Shown here: in pieces, positions 35,493 to 44,319 of the stretch | Layout of the letters: each line of letters opens with the position of its first letter | How positions within the stretch are numbered: the stretch's first letter is position 1 | IMG/VR virus record: IMGVR_UViG_3300025280_000026 | Coordinates: 19,588 to 83,587 of that record | Origin: a virus | Reading direction: 5' to 3' (one strand) | Length of the DNA: 64,000 bases | Program-made: the position numbers and the translations under genes | Notes under the pieces: generated by a model | The model's database searches: none | What the model was told of the DNA's origin: nothing | Seen by the model: only the letters and a program-made list of their open reading frames with translations

Positions 35493-35858
35493 ATGTCTAA
35501 AATAATTAAAAATATAGTTGCAGAAGTAATTGCAGACAAAGTGCAAGAAGCCGAATGTCTTATCCACACTTCTACAAAAGAAAATTTAACCGATGTCTTA
35601 ACTTCTATCCGAGCAATATCGGGAGTTACAATTGTTAATTTAGTTGGCTCTTCACAAAAAGTTTCGGAAGGTAGAACAGCATCATATTTGAAAATTAAGT
35701 TTATACCCAATATAACTTCTTCTGATAGCTATGTAAGAAACCTGGCGGATTACGTAAGAAATCTTCCAAGCGTCTTCACCTTCGAAGTCAAGAAAGTTGA
35801 AAACCTCAAACAGAAATTGGCGCGCAGGAAGCAACAAAAAGATATAATGAGTATTTAA
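35493..35858 (+). CDS. Hypothetical small alpha/beta protein
   Basis: A 121-residue protein with GAGGAG upstream. The order VLTSIRAISGVTIVNLVG, SYLKIKFIP and VRNLPSVFTFEV suggests a beta-alpha-beta ferredoxin/ACT-like fold, but no family is recognised. The C-terminus is basic (KQKLARRKQQKD). Its place in the replication block suggests an accessory role in DNA metabolism. Confidence 0.75.
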   Translation: MSKIIKNIVAEVIADKVQEAECLIHTSTKENLTDVLTSIRAISGVTIVNLVGSSQKVSEGRTASYLKIKFIPNITSSDSYVRNLADYVRNLPSVFTFEVKKVENLKQKLARRKQQKDIMSI

Positions 35859-35874
35859 AGCACTAGAGGAAAAA

Positions 35875-36852
35875 TTGAAAACTAAAAGATTGCTGTTAAT
35901 TGATCAGCTAAACTTGTTTTTTAGATCTTACATTGTTGATCCTTCTTTGTCCACTAATGGCCAACCCATTGGAGGTTTAAAAGGAGTGATAAAGGCATTG
36001 CAAAAAATCATCCGCGAGGCGAAACCTGATGAAATTATTATTTGTTGGGATGGCCGCGGAGGTTCTACAAAGCGCAAAATTATAAATAAAAATTACAAAG
36101 AAGGCCGAAAGCCCCCACGCCTTAATCGAGGGGACAGAATTCTTACAGAATCAGAAGAGCGAACAAACAAAGTGTGGCAACTTCAGAGGTTAACTGAATA
36201 TTTCAATGAAATGCCGTTAATACAATTTATGTTCGATGGGGTCGAGGCCGATGACGTAATCGCTTATCTGGCAAAACACAAATATTATGAAGATTGGCAA
36301 AAAGTAATTGTTTCAAGTGACAAAGATTTTTTTCAACTTCTAGACACAACTACAGTTCTTTACAGACCAGTACAAAAACAGGTCTTAAACATGAAGACTT
36401 TAATAAAAAAACACAATATACATCCTAATAATTTTGCTCTTGCGAGAGCAATGGTGGGTGATAAGAGTGACAATCTTGAAGGTGTAGGTAATATTGGATT
36501 AGCCACGGCCTATAAAAGATTTCCTTTTTTACTGGATGAGAAGCCAGCTACCTTAACCGAGGTTTTAGATTATTCTAAAGAGCAGCTTAAAGAAAAAAAA
36601 CTCAAAGCATATGAAAATATTATTAACAACGCTGATATCTTAAAGAGAAACTACAAGATGATGCAATTATACGCTCCCATCCTGGACATAAATGCAAAGA
36701 AAATACTTCGCGAGACAGTGCAAGGAGCAAAAATTAGTTTTAATAAAACAGAGATTATTAAGATGATGACACAAGATGGTTTTGGAGAGGTAAATTTTAA
36801 TGAACTATTTGTCCATTTTAATAAGATAGTGGTTGACCAGAAAGCCATCTGA
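35875..36852 (+). CDS. 5'-3' exonuclease / RNase H (FEN family, T4 Rnh-like)
   Basis: Removes RNA primers and 5' flaps. The 325-residue product (TTG start, GAGGAAAA upstream) has the FEN active-site acids in order: LLLIDQLNLFFRSY near 6-19, IIICWDGRGGSTKR at ~54-67, GVEADDVIAYL at ~122-132, SSDKDFFQLL at ~145-154, and the H3TH region MVGDKSDNLEGVGNIG at ~197-212. Length is near T4 RNase H (305 aa). Confidence 0.93.
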   Translation: MKTKRLLLIDQLNLFFRSYIVDPSLSTNGQPIGGLKGVIKALQKIIREAKPDEIIICWDGRGGSTKRKIINKNYKEGRKPPRLNRGDRILTESEERTNKVWQLQRLTEYFNEMPLIQFMFDGVEADDVIAYLAKHKYYEDWQKVIVSSDKDFFQLLDTTTVLYRPVQKQVLNMKTLIKKHNIHPNNFALARAMVGDKSDNLEGVGNIGLATAYKRFPFLLDEKPATLTEVLDYSKEQLKEKKLKAYENIINNADILKRNYKMMQLYAPILDINAKKILRETVQGAKISFNKTEIIKMMTQDGFGEVNFNELFVHFNKIVVDQKAI

Positions 36853-36875
36853 CCTTATATTATATCTAAAGGAAG

Positions 36876-38249
36876 ATGATGAAAGAAGAACAGGTTAATT
36901 TTGCAAAATATGGTAAAAGTTTTCAGGAAACATTAGCTCAACTAATATTAGAAGACCGGCCTTTTGCAGACCAAATCGAGGAAGTTATTGATGTTAACTT
37001 CTTTGAATTAAAATACCTTCGTGTTTTTATAAGTAAAGTATTTGAGTATCGAAAAAAATACGGGGTACATCCAACTAACAAGATTATAGCATCCGTGTTA
37101 AGAACGGAGCTGGATAATGAGAATGAAGCTGTCCAAAAACAAGCAAGAGATTATTTTGCTAGGACACTTGCCAGGCCGGCTTCAGACACAAAATACATCA
37201 AAGAGACTAGTCTTGACTTTTGTAAAAAACAAAACTTAAAAAGAGCAATTTTGAAGTCTGTTGAGTTACTTCAGTCGTCGTCTTATGATGAAATTAAGGA
37301 TGTCATTGATGAAGCTTTAAAATTGGGTGTTGATAATAATCACGGTCATGATTTCAAAAAGGATTTTGAACTTCGTTATACACTCCAAGCACGAAACCCT
37401 GTTTCGACTGGTTGGAAAATAATTGACGGCATCACAAAAAATGGTTTAGGCAAAGGAGAGTTGGGAGTCATTATTGCTCCAACCGGCGCGGGTAAATCAA
37501 TGGCCCTAGCCCACCTCGGCGCCATCGCTGTGAAGAATGGTAAAAGCGTCGTGCATTATACTTTGGAGCTTTCTGAAGCAATCACTGGCCAAAGATACGA
37601 TAGTTGTATAAGTGGTGTCAGATTAACCGATCTTCTTTCAATGAAAGATATGGTGTATGAAAAAATTACCGATGTTGAGGGATCTCTGATTATAAAAGAG
37701 TATCCAACTCGTTCAGCAACTATAAATATTTTGCGCGCTCATCTAGAAAAATTAAAAAAAAGAAATCAAGAAATCGATGTAATTTTAGTGGATTACGCCG
37801 ATCTGCTCAAACCTACATCAAATTATAAAGAGAAAAGGACTGAGTTGGAGTCTATTTATGAGAGTCTAAGAGCTTTAGCGCAAGAATATAATTGTCCAGT
37901 ATGGACAGCATCCCAAACTAATAGATCTGGACTTAATGCAGAAGTTGTGACAATGGAATCGATTTCAGAGGCTTTCAGTAAATGTTTTGTTGCAGATTTT
38001 ATACTTTCCATCTCTAGGACGATCAAAGATAAAAATGCAAATACCGGTAGAATGTTTGTTGCGAAGAACCGCAACGGCGTCGACGGTTTAGTATATCCAA
38101 TTTTTATGGAACCAGCGACCGTCAAAATTAAAGTATTCGAACAGGAAGAAGATGCCGCCGAACTGTTGAGAGAAAAGACTCCGAAAGAACAAGCTGATGC
38201 AATAAAAGAGAAATATAAGAATTTTAGAAGACAAGCAAGGGGGGCGTGA
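36876..38249 (+). CDS. Replicative DNA helicase (DnaB/gp41-like)
   Basis: Hexameric 5'-3' helicase. The 457-residue product has an N-terminal helical domain, Walker A IIAPTGAGKS at ~199-208, Walker B VILVDYADLL at ~301-310, and the SQTNRSG sensor at ~347. Two adjacent ATGs exist (36876 and 36879) after AAAGGAAG. It sits just before the ribonucleotide reductase gene. Confidence 0.93.
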   Translation: MMKEEQVNFAKYGKSFQETLAQLILEDRPFADQIEEVIDVNFFELKYLRVFISKVFEYRKKYGVHPTNKIIASVLRTELDNENEAVQKQARDYFARTLARPASDTKYIKETSLDFCKKQNLKRAILKSVELLQSSSYDEIKDVIDEALKLGVDNNHGHDFKKDFELRYTLQARNPVSTGWKIIDGITKNGLGKGELGVIIAPTGAGKSMALAHLGAIAVKNGKSVVHYTLELSEAITGQRYDSCISGVRLTDLLSMKDMVYEKITDVEGSLIIKEYPTRSATINILRAHLEKLKKRNQEIDVILVDYADLLKPTSNYKEKRTELESIYESLRALAQEYNCPVWTASQTNRSGLNAEVVTMESISEAFSKCFVADFILSISRTIKDKNANTGRMFVAKNRNGVDGLVYPIFMEPATVKIKVFEQEEDAAELLREKTPKEQADAIKEKYKNFRRQARGA

Positions 38250-38253
38250 ATAA

Positions 38254-40110
38254 ATGGAAGTAGCATCAAAGATTTTATCAGATATAGCAGTATACATGAA
38301 ATATGCAAGGTATTTACCCAAAAAGAAGAGAAGAGAAACTTGGCAGGAACTTGTTACGAGAAACAAGAATATGCATTTAAAAAAGTATCCTGACTTAAAA
38401 GATGAAATCGAAGAGAGCTATAAATTTGTTTATGCTAAAAAAGTTTTACCATCAATGCGCTCTATGCAATTCGCTGGCAAACCGATAGAGGTTGCACCTA
38501 ACAGAATATACAATTGTGCCTACCTGCCAATTGATGATTGGCGTTCTTTTAGTGAAACAATGTTTTTGTTGCTTGGTGGAACGGGCGTTGGATATTCAGT
38601 GCAAAAACACCATGTTGAGAAACTTCCAGAAATACGAAAGCCGAACAAGAAGAGAACCCGCCGGTATCTTATTGGAGATTCAATTGAAGGGTGGTCAGAC
38701 TCTATTAAAGTTTTGCTGAGAAGCTATTTCGAGGGCATGTCTGATATCAGATTTGATTTTTCTGATATTAGGCCGAAAGGAAGTCTTTTAATTACATCTG
38801 GTGGTAAAGCTCCCGGCCCCCAACCTCTGAGAGAATGCTTGGTGAAAGTCAAAGGAATACTAGATGAAAAAGAAAATGGCGACAAACTTACGACCATCGA
38901 GGTTCATGATATTGTATGCCACATCGCAGACGCCGTTCTCGCCGGAGGAATCCGTCGCGCAGCTCTCATTTCTCTTTTTAGCGCAGATGATGATGAAATG
39001 CTAGCGTCAAAGGCTGGGAACTGGTGGGAAACAAACCCACAAAGAGGAAGAGCGAATAACTCAGTTGTTTTGATGAGACATAGAGTAACGAAAGAATTCT
39101 TCATGAATATTTGGGAAAGAGTAAAAGAATCTGGCTCCGGCGAACCTGGTTTTTATTTTACCAATGATAAAGATTGGGGGACAAACCCTTGCTGTGAAAT
39201 AGCTTTGAGACCATATCAGTTTTGTAATCTTACTGAAGTCAACGCTAGCGATCTGGAAAGCCAAGAGGAACTAGAAAGAAGAGTACAAGCTGCAGCTTTT
39301 ATTGGCACCTTACAGGCCGGATACACTGATTTTCATTATCTTCGTGATATTTGGCAGAGGACTACGGAAAAAGATGCTCTCGTCGGTGTCTCGATGACCG
39401 GAATCGCTTCAGGCAATGTTCTTGGTTTAGATATGTCTCAGGCTGCAAAAGTTGTTAAACAAGAGAATTTAAGAGTTGCCGGCTTGACAGGGATAAACAA
39501 AGCAGCTAGAACAACAACCGTGAAACCTGCAGGCACAACCTCTCTTACGCTTGGAACCTCAAGCGGTATTCATGCATGGCATAATGATTATTATGTCCGA
39601 CGGATCCGCGTCAACAAAGCGGAAGCGATATACACTTATCTTTCTATACGCCACCCAGAGTTATTAGAAGATGAATTTTTTAGGCCGCACGATACTGCTG
39701 TGATATCTGTTCCGCAAAAAGCACCACCCAGTGGAATTACAAGACAGGAAACAGCACAAAATCTTTTGGAGAGAATCAAAAAGGTTAGCCAGGAGTGGGT
39801 CAAAACCGGCCACAGGCGAGGACAAAATACACATAATGTTTCTGCTACCGTTACGGTTAAAGAAGAAGAATGGAACCACGTTGGCCAATGGATGTGGGAA
39901 AATAGGAGATGCTACAACGGATTGTCTGTTTTACCACATTCAGAACACACATATAAACAAGCGCCCTTCGAAGATTGTTCTCGCGAGAAATATGATGAGA
40001 TGATCAAAACTTTACAAAAACTTGACTTAACAAAAGTGGTAGAGATAGAGGATAATACAACTTTGGCCGGCGAACTTGCTTGTTCAAGTGGCGCCTGCGA
40101 AATAAAATAA
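38254..40110 (+). CDS. nrdJ: Adenosylcobalamin-dependent (class II) ribonucleotide reductase
   Basis: Makes deoxynucleotides using B12 and needs no oxygen. The 618-residue product is a monomeric class II type: an N-terminal redox Cys in RIYNCAYLP (~83-91), the GGTGVGYS loop, a radical-site region NPCCEIALRP at ~311-320, the KPAGTTSL signature at ~428, and a C-terminal swivel CSSGACE with two Cys. Phage class II RNRs are well known. A glutaredoxin gene at 58957 could serve as reductant. It overlaps nothing and follows the helicase by 4 nt. Confidence 0.94.
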   Translation: MEVASKILSDIAVYMKYARYLPKKKRRETWQELVTRNKNMHLKKYPDLKDEIEESYKFVYAKKVLPSMRSMQFAGKPIEVAPNRIYNCAYLPIDDWRSFSETMFLLLGGTGVGYSVQKHHVEKLPEIRKPNKKRTRRYLIGDSIEGWSDSIKVLLRSYFEGMSDIRFDFSDIRPKGSLLITSGGKAPGPQPLRECLVKVKGILDEKENGDKLTTIEVHDIVCHIADAVLAGGIRRAALISLFSADDDEMLASKAGNWWETNPQRGRANNSVVLMRHRVTKEFFMNIWERVKESGSGEPGFYFTNDKDWGTNPCCEIALRPYQFCNLTEVNASDLESQEELERRVQAAAFIGTLQAGYTDFHYLRDIWQRTTEKDALVGVSMTGIASGNVLGLDMSQAAKVVKQENLRVAGLTGINKAARTTTVKPAGTTSLTLGTSSGIHAWHNDYYVRRIRVNKAEAIYTYLSIRHPELLEDEFFRPHDTAVISVPQKAPPSGITRQETAQNLLERIKKVSQEWVKTGHRRGQNTHNVSATVTVKEEEWNHVGQWMWENRRCYNGLSVLPHSEHTYKQAPFEDCSREKYDEMIKTLQKLDLTKVVEIEDNTTLAGELACSSGACEIK

Positions 40111-40132
40111 CAGCTTATTAATCGGAGATCAT

Positions 40133-40393
40133 ATGAGACCTTGTAACCGACACATTTTAATTAAACCCATGGAAGAAGAAGAAAAAGAAATTGCGGTATT
40201 GGTGCCTGATAATTTTAGGGCTAAAACTACTTCTTTTATTAAAGCAAGAGTAGTAGACTGGGCAGATGATATAAATATACAAATGCATGAAAATGCTATA
40301 GTCGTCGTTAACTCTAGTATGATAGAAGAGATTGTGTTGGGTGACGAAAAATATCATTTAATACTAGAAAATTATGTTTTAGGCTATTTTTAG
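40133..40393 (+). CDS. GroES-like co-chaperonin (gp31-type)
   Basis: An 86-residue protein fitting the GroES beta-barrel layout: opening MRPCNRHILIKP, a flexible mobile-loop stretch IAVLVPDNFRAKT (~20-32), ARVVDWADD, ENAIVVVNSSMIEEI, and a closing YHLILENYVLGYF. The lid of a GroEL chamber contacts it through the mobile loop. The phage also encodes GroEL at 56571, so this is probably its matched partner, although it may also work with host GroEL as T4 gp31 does. Similarity to classic GroES is remote; the call rests on layout and end motifs. Confidence 0.68.
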   Translation: MRPCNRHILIKPMEEEEKEIAVLVPDNFRAKTTSFIKARVVDWADDINIQMHENAIVVVNSSMIEEIVLGDEKYHLILENYVLGYF

Positions 40394-40416
40394 AAAAAAC
40401 TGTTTTTTCTAAAAAT
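40386..40416 (+). terminator. AT-rich perfect hairpin, possible terminator
   Basis: ATTTTTAGAAAAAA, loop CTG, TTTTTTCTAAAAAT: a perfect 14-bp stem that covers the stop codon of the co-chaperonin gene. It lacks G-C strength, and the T's lie inside the stem, so terminator function is possible on either strand but unproven. Confidence 0.5.
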
Positions 40417-40420
40417 ATTA

Positions 40421-40429
40421 ACTACTTAT
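40421..40429 (+). promoter_or_regulatory. Putative late promoter motif ACTACTTAT
   Basis: ATTAACTACTTAT at 40417-40429 is identical to 20484-20496. It follows the hairpin and lies about 42 nt before the next ATG. Confidence 0.5.
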
Positions 40430-40471
40430 CCGTATGAATAATTTAAACAGCCACTATCTAGGAGTTAAAAT

Positions 40472-41062
40472 ATGAATTCGTTAATTGTCGCCTTGTTGGC
40501 AACTCAAATCACAGCCGCAGGTGTAAACATTAATAAAGAAGACGTGACGTACTTCGAGATTGCTGAACAAGCAATCTTTAATTGTCCGACGTATAAGAAG
40601 GGCCCAGCCAATATACGGCCGACGGTCGTTTTTGATCTTATCGGAATCGAGAGAAAGTTTAACGTGCCCACACATATGAAGGGAATGTTATTAGCACATG
40701 CATGCACGCATGGAAGCCTTGCCGGCGACGTCAAAACCTTGCGCTATTGGAAAACAAAAAATATACTTGAAAAAAAGAAAGATATTTTAAGTATTTCCCC
40801 TCCCCAAAAATTAATTAGATTTAATCGTTTTCATTACCAAAGAGCAGCTGATATTTGGATGCGCCGCGTAATCAAAGAATTACCAAAAACAAAAAAAAAG
40901 TGCGCAAAATTTGATGAATCTTGTAGCTGGCTGAACGCGTGGCTTGGCAGTGTTAAAAACTTTAAAAAAGTACCAAAAAAAGAAGTAAAATTGTTAAGAA
41001 AGTGGCATAAAAGAATCGAAAAGAATCGCCAAACAAAAAATCATGTAGCATGCGGTTGCTGA
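40472..41062 (+). CDS. Possible exported protein, transglycosylase-like helical core
   Basis: A 196-residue protein with AGGAG upstream. The first ~17 residues (MNSLIVALLATQITAAG) look like a short signal or membrane segment without a basic start. Residues ~50-80 (DLIGIERKFNVPTHMKGMLL, then AHACTHGS) recall the helix holding the catalytic Glu of lysozyme-like transglycosylases, but I cannot confirm it. The C-terminus is strongly basic and ends with Cys residues. It overlaps the next gene by 13 nt. Confidence 0.65.
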   Translation: MNSLIVALLATQITAAGVNINKEDVTYFEIAEQAIFNCPTYKKGPANIRPTVVFDLIGIERKFNVPTHMKGMLLAHACTHGSLAGDVKTLRYWKTKNILEKKKDILSISPPQKLIRFNRFHYQRAADIWMRRVIKELPKTKKKCAKFDESCSWLNAWLGSVKNFKKVPKKEVKLLRKWHKRIEKNRQTKNHVACGC

Positions 41063-41886
41063 AAACCCCTTTATTTAGATGGAATGAAATTGTAATCGGA
41101 GGCAATACAAATGCTTTTTTCTACGCCAGTAAAAAGGGTTGTCACATCATCCCTAATATTATGGATATCCCTCTTGCTCACAACGGGCCGAGTTTTGCGA
41201 ATGATTTGGGGGTGAACCTAAACTCTAGTGAAGACGAATGGCGGTTCATGGCTTACAAACTTAATCGAAGAGGTCTGAACCCTTTTACCAATAAAATAAA
41301 ACATATACGTATTGACGAACCAAACAAGCAATTAGTCGTTAACATTGGCACTCCAAATATATTTTATATATCATATGATGAACTTCGTGTGTTCGATACT
41401 GAAAACGTTTCCGGCCTCTCTTTTGAATCTCAAGAAAGAGTTTTAGGATATCAAGTATATGATTGGTTTGATGTTCGTTCTGGAATGAAACACGGGCTGG
41501 ATTTTATAGAAGATCCAAACTCAAATTTTGTTAAGAAAATACACTTTTTCTTGTCAGAAAGAATTGATGGAAATTATGATAAAAAAGATTTGGTAGCTGA
41601 ATCGTTTTTGTCGGAAGAACAAATACATGACATAGATTACTCAGATTCAATATCTAGGTTGAAAACAATTAATATGATGAAAGGCGCCGGGATTAAAGGG
41701 AAGAAAAACGGCCTTGGAAGCCATGCATCGATCAAACTTGAGTTGTGGAAACGTGAGATTAAGAAGCTTAAAAGTATAAAAAGTTTTCAAAAAGGTGATA
41801 TAATAATTGACGGACGTCCACTTGAGGAAATAAAAAATGAGTTTTCATCTAGCAGGGATTGTGCCTCTCGCCGGCCACCCTCTTGA
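41050..41886 (+). CDS. Uncharacterised protein paired with nucleotidyltransferase-like gene
   Basis: A 278-residue protein opening MRLLKTPLFRWNEIVIGGN. No recognised domain; mixed alpha/beta with a Lys-rich helical tail. It overlaps the gene before by 13 nt and the gene after by 50 nt, an unusually long overlap that implies translational coupling and a shared task with the nucleotidyltransferase-like neighbour. The ATG lacks a clear ribosome site. Confidence 0.7.
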   Translation: MRLLKTPLFRWNEIVIGGNTNAFFYASKKGCHIIPNIMDIPLAHNGPSFANDLGVNLNSSEDEWRFMAYKLNRRGLNPFTNKIKHIRIDEPNKQLVVNIGTPNIFYISYDELRVFDTENVSGLSFESQERVLGYQVYDWFDVRSGMKHGLDFIEDPNSNFVKKIHFFLSERIDGNYDKKDLVAESFLSEEQIHDIDYSDSISRLKTINMMKGAGIKGKKNGLGSHASIKLELWKREIKKLKSIKSFQKGDIIIDGRPLEEIKNEFSSSRDCASRRPPS

Positions 41887-42661
41887 TTATAAAATGCCCT
41901 GGCATGATGCTATGATGCCTGTTGGTCCTGATTATTTAGCTGTCGAGCGAAGTGTTGTGGAATGCGCCAACGCTGGCTGTGAGACTATTTGGATTATATG
42001 TGATAATGATATTCAGCCTCTGATTCGTCATCGGTTGGGCGAATACGTGCAAGATCCTGTTTGGGTGACGAGACACTATTCGCCTAAAAAAGGGGATCAT
42101 AAAAAACCAATTCCGCTATACTACGTTCCAATAAATATAAGAGACAGGGGTAAAAAGGATAGTTTGTCGTGGAGTATACTACATGGTGCTTACATCGCAA
42201 ATAATATTTCTTCAAAGATGAGTAATTGGCTCCGGCCAAATAAGTTTTATGTTTCTTTTCCTTATGGTTATTATGGCCCAACACTTGTCAGGCAACATAG
42301 AGATTTAATATCTACAAATAAAAACTTTTTTATTTCACATAACGATAAAACTGCTATTGACGGAGAATTTTTGGGGTTTACATTTGGTTACGATGACTAT
42401 GAAAAATTATTAAACAACTTTAGAGGTATCTATTCCAACCATGCACATGAAACAAATTTAAAATTTTCATTGGAGGAAATATTTAATGTGTTAGATATAA
42501 AAAACTCAAATGTTGTTAGTTTTATGAATTACTGGAAGTTGGATGGTTGGGAAAATTATTGTGCATATATATCAGAGCAAGGTCATAGGACGAAAAGACC
42601 ATCAAAATATATCTTAAAATACCACGAATGGAACGATATTGGTGTTGACGAAACTAATTAA
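41837..42661 (+). CDS. Nucleotidyltransferase-like (GT-A fold) protein
   Basis: A 274-residue protein with GAGGAA upstream. Residues ~7-30 (GIVPLAGHPLDYKMPWHDAM then MPVG) and ~38-55 (VVECANAGCETIWIICDND) resemble the start of sugar-nucleotide transferases, where a Rossmann-like domain with a nucleotide-binding loop leads into a 'MMPV' pocket. The usual GxGxR loop is replaced by PLAGHPLDY, so substrate and activity are uncertain. It could take part in DNA base or surface modification. Confidence 0.6.
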   Translation: MSFHLAGIVPLAGHPLDYKMPWHDAMMPVGPDYLAVERSVVECANAGCETIWIICDNDIQPLIRHRLGEYVQDPVWVTRHYSPKKGDHKKPIPLYYVPINIRDRGKKDSLSWSILHGAYIANNISSKMSNWLRPNKFYVSFPYGYYGPTLVRQHRDLISTNKNFFISHNDKTAIDGEFLGFTFGYDDYEKLLNNFRGIYSNHAHETNLKFSLEEIFNVLDIKNSNVVSFMNYWKLDGWENYCAYISEQGHRTKRPSKYILKYHEWNDIGVDETN

Positions 42662-42667
42662 TAGTGT

Positions 42668-44311
42668 ATGAAGATAGGCGAAATATTAAATAAAAGAGGG
42701 GAAAGTTTGCTTTTGGAAGCAACCGATCCCACTCAACTTGAAATCGAACAACAGGCCCTTTCCATGGCCAAAAAGTACAATGTCCCTTTCGACATTGTTA
42801 TGCGCCACATGTGGATTGAGAGTGGATATAAACTCAGAGCGCGCAGCCCAAAGAACGCCTATGGTTTGATGCAGTTGATGCCAGGCACTGCGAAAGACCT
42901 CGGTGTCGACCGTAACAAGTGGGCCCAAAATATAGAAGGTGGTGTTAAATATTTGCGCAGTTTATACAATACACTTGATAATCGCGCTCTTAGTCTGAGC
43001 GGGTATTGGAAGAAAGAGGGCGCGAATTTGGGACGCTTCGGCGCAAAAGGAATTAAGGATAAGTGGGAAGCAGTTGCGGTGGCTTATTTTTCCGGCGGCG
43101 GCGGGTTTAACCAGGTCGCCGCCCGAGCTGCCAAGGCTGGCTATCTAGACGAAAATGGCATGATTGACTGGAAAAGATACAGTAAAGAAACGGGTCGTTA
43201 CAAAAGAAGAGTTCGTTATGCAAGAGCCGTTCATGATCCAGACCACTACAGACAAAAACAACGGCGCCGCAGACATTCGTCTTACAAGGTTGCGGTTCCA
43301 AAAGAGCTTATAAGCAATATTGGATTAAAAAAATTTGGGCTAGCACCTGATCCAAAAAACACAAAAACTGTAATCATTTCAGGCAACTCTCATGGTATGT
43401 TTATGAGCAAATTTGTCGAACAGAAGTATGAAGATTTAGGCAGAAGAACCGGCACTCATTATAAGATAATTACCATCCATGCGCCCCAAGGCCATGGCGG
43501 GGAGTTACCTGCTTTGAATTCGAAAATGGAAAATTTGATTCCCGAGTTAAAAGGGAAAAATGTCGCAGCTGTTATACACATCGGTTCCAATCGCGATCCA
43601 GTACTAGAAGAGTTAGTTGATAAGTATCAATCTGTTTCGGACAATGTTGTGTTTATAGGAACGCCAGAAGCTAGGAAAACTAGGTACCTCAAGCCGAATA
43701 AGGCATATAAACCTTATGCGGATAGAATAAAGTGGAATCAGGAGTTAAAAGAAAAATTGGGTGATCGCAAAGGTGTCAAGTTTATCGATACTCATGGTCT
43801 AACAACTCAGAAAGATTTACGCGATAACGTGCACTTACGTAGCAAAGCATACAAAAACCTCTATGGTGCCATAAATTCTCAAATAACATACGACCCAGAT
43901 ATTGATAATAATCAAAGTGGCTCCCCAGGCGGCGCATCTGTTGTTAAACCGCTCCCCAGAGACAAAATAACACCATCTGTTGGTTCTACACCTTCCCCCG
44001 GCCGCTTTGTTCATGGATTTACTAAAAAAGAATTCCCCAAATTCGATTTTGGTAAATTTTATAAAGAGCTGGATAATGTTTTTATTGATAAAGGTGGCGC
44101 CACAGGGATGTTGTCAAAACATGGACAAGATTATGCTTTCGGAAGAGAACACAAGGCAGCATGGGACGCTCTGCAAACAGCCAAAGCCAAGACCCCCGTG
44201 TCAACACCGGCACCACAAATTGTCGACGCAGACGACGAGGCAATAAAAAAAGATATTGATATTGCTGCCCAAGCAGCCGTTGTCGAAGTATTCAAGAAAT
44301 TCAAAATATAG
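42668..44311 (+). CDS. Lytic transglycosylase fused to SGNH-hydrolase-like domain
   Basis: A 547-residue two-domain cell-wall enzyme. Residues ~25-200 are a soluble lytic transglycosylase domain: catalytic Glu51 in WIESGYK, then AYGLMQLMPGTAKDLGV at 64-80 and a later AVAYFSGG motif. After a basic linker, ~232-400 carries SGNH-type blocks: GNSHG at ~238, GSNRD at ~304 and DNVHL at ~386, consistent with an esterase acting on acetyl groups. A Pro/Gly-rich linker and a short helical tail follow. It could cut glycan strands and remove O-acetyl groups that block cutting. No signal peptide, so it is likely virion-borne or needs a holin. Confidence 0.82.
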   Translation: MKIGEILNKRGESLLLEATDPTQLEIEQQALSMAKKYNVPFDIVMRHMWIESGYKLRARSPKNAYGLMQLMPGTAKDLGVDRNKWAQNIEGGVKYLRSLYNTLDNRALSLSGYWKKEGANLGRFGAKGIKDKWEAVAVAYFSGGGGFNQVAARAAKAGYLDENGMIDWKRYSKETGRYKRRVRYARAVHDPDHYRQKQRRRRHSSYKVAVPKELISNIGLKKFGLAPDPKNTKTVIISGNSHGMFMSKFVEQKYEDLGRRTGTHYKIITIHAPQGHGGELPALNSKMENLIPELKGKNVAAVIHIGSNRDPVLEELVDKYQSVSDNVVFIGTPEARKTRYLKPNKAYKPYADRIKWNQELKEKLGDRKGVKFIDTHGLTTQKDLRDNVHLRSKAYKNLYGAINSQITYDPDIDNNQSGSPGGASVVKPLPRDKITPSVGSTPSPGRFVHGFTKKEFPKFDFGKFYKELDNVFIDKGGATGMLSKHGQDYAFGREHKAAWDALQTAKAKTPVSTPAPQIVDADDEAIKKDIDIAAQAAVVEVFKKFKI

Positions 44312-44319
44312 AAGGTAAA

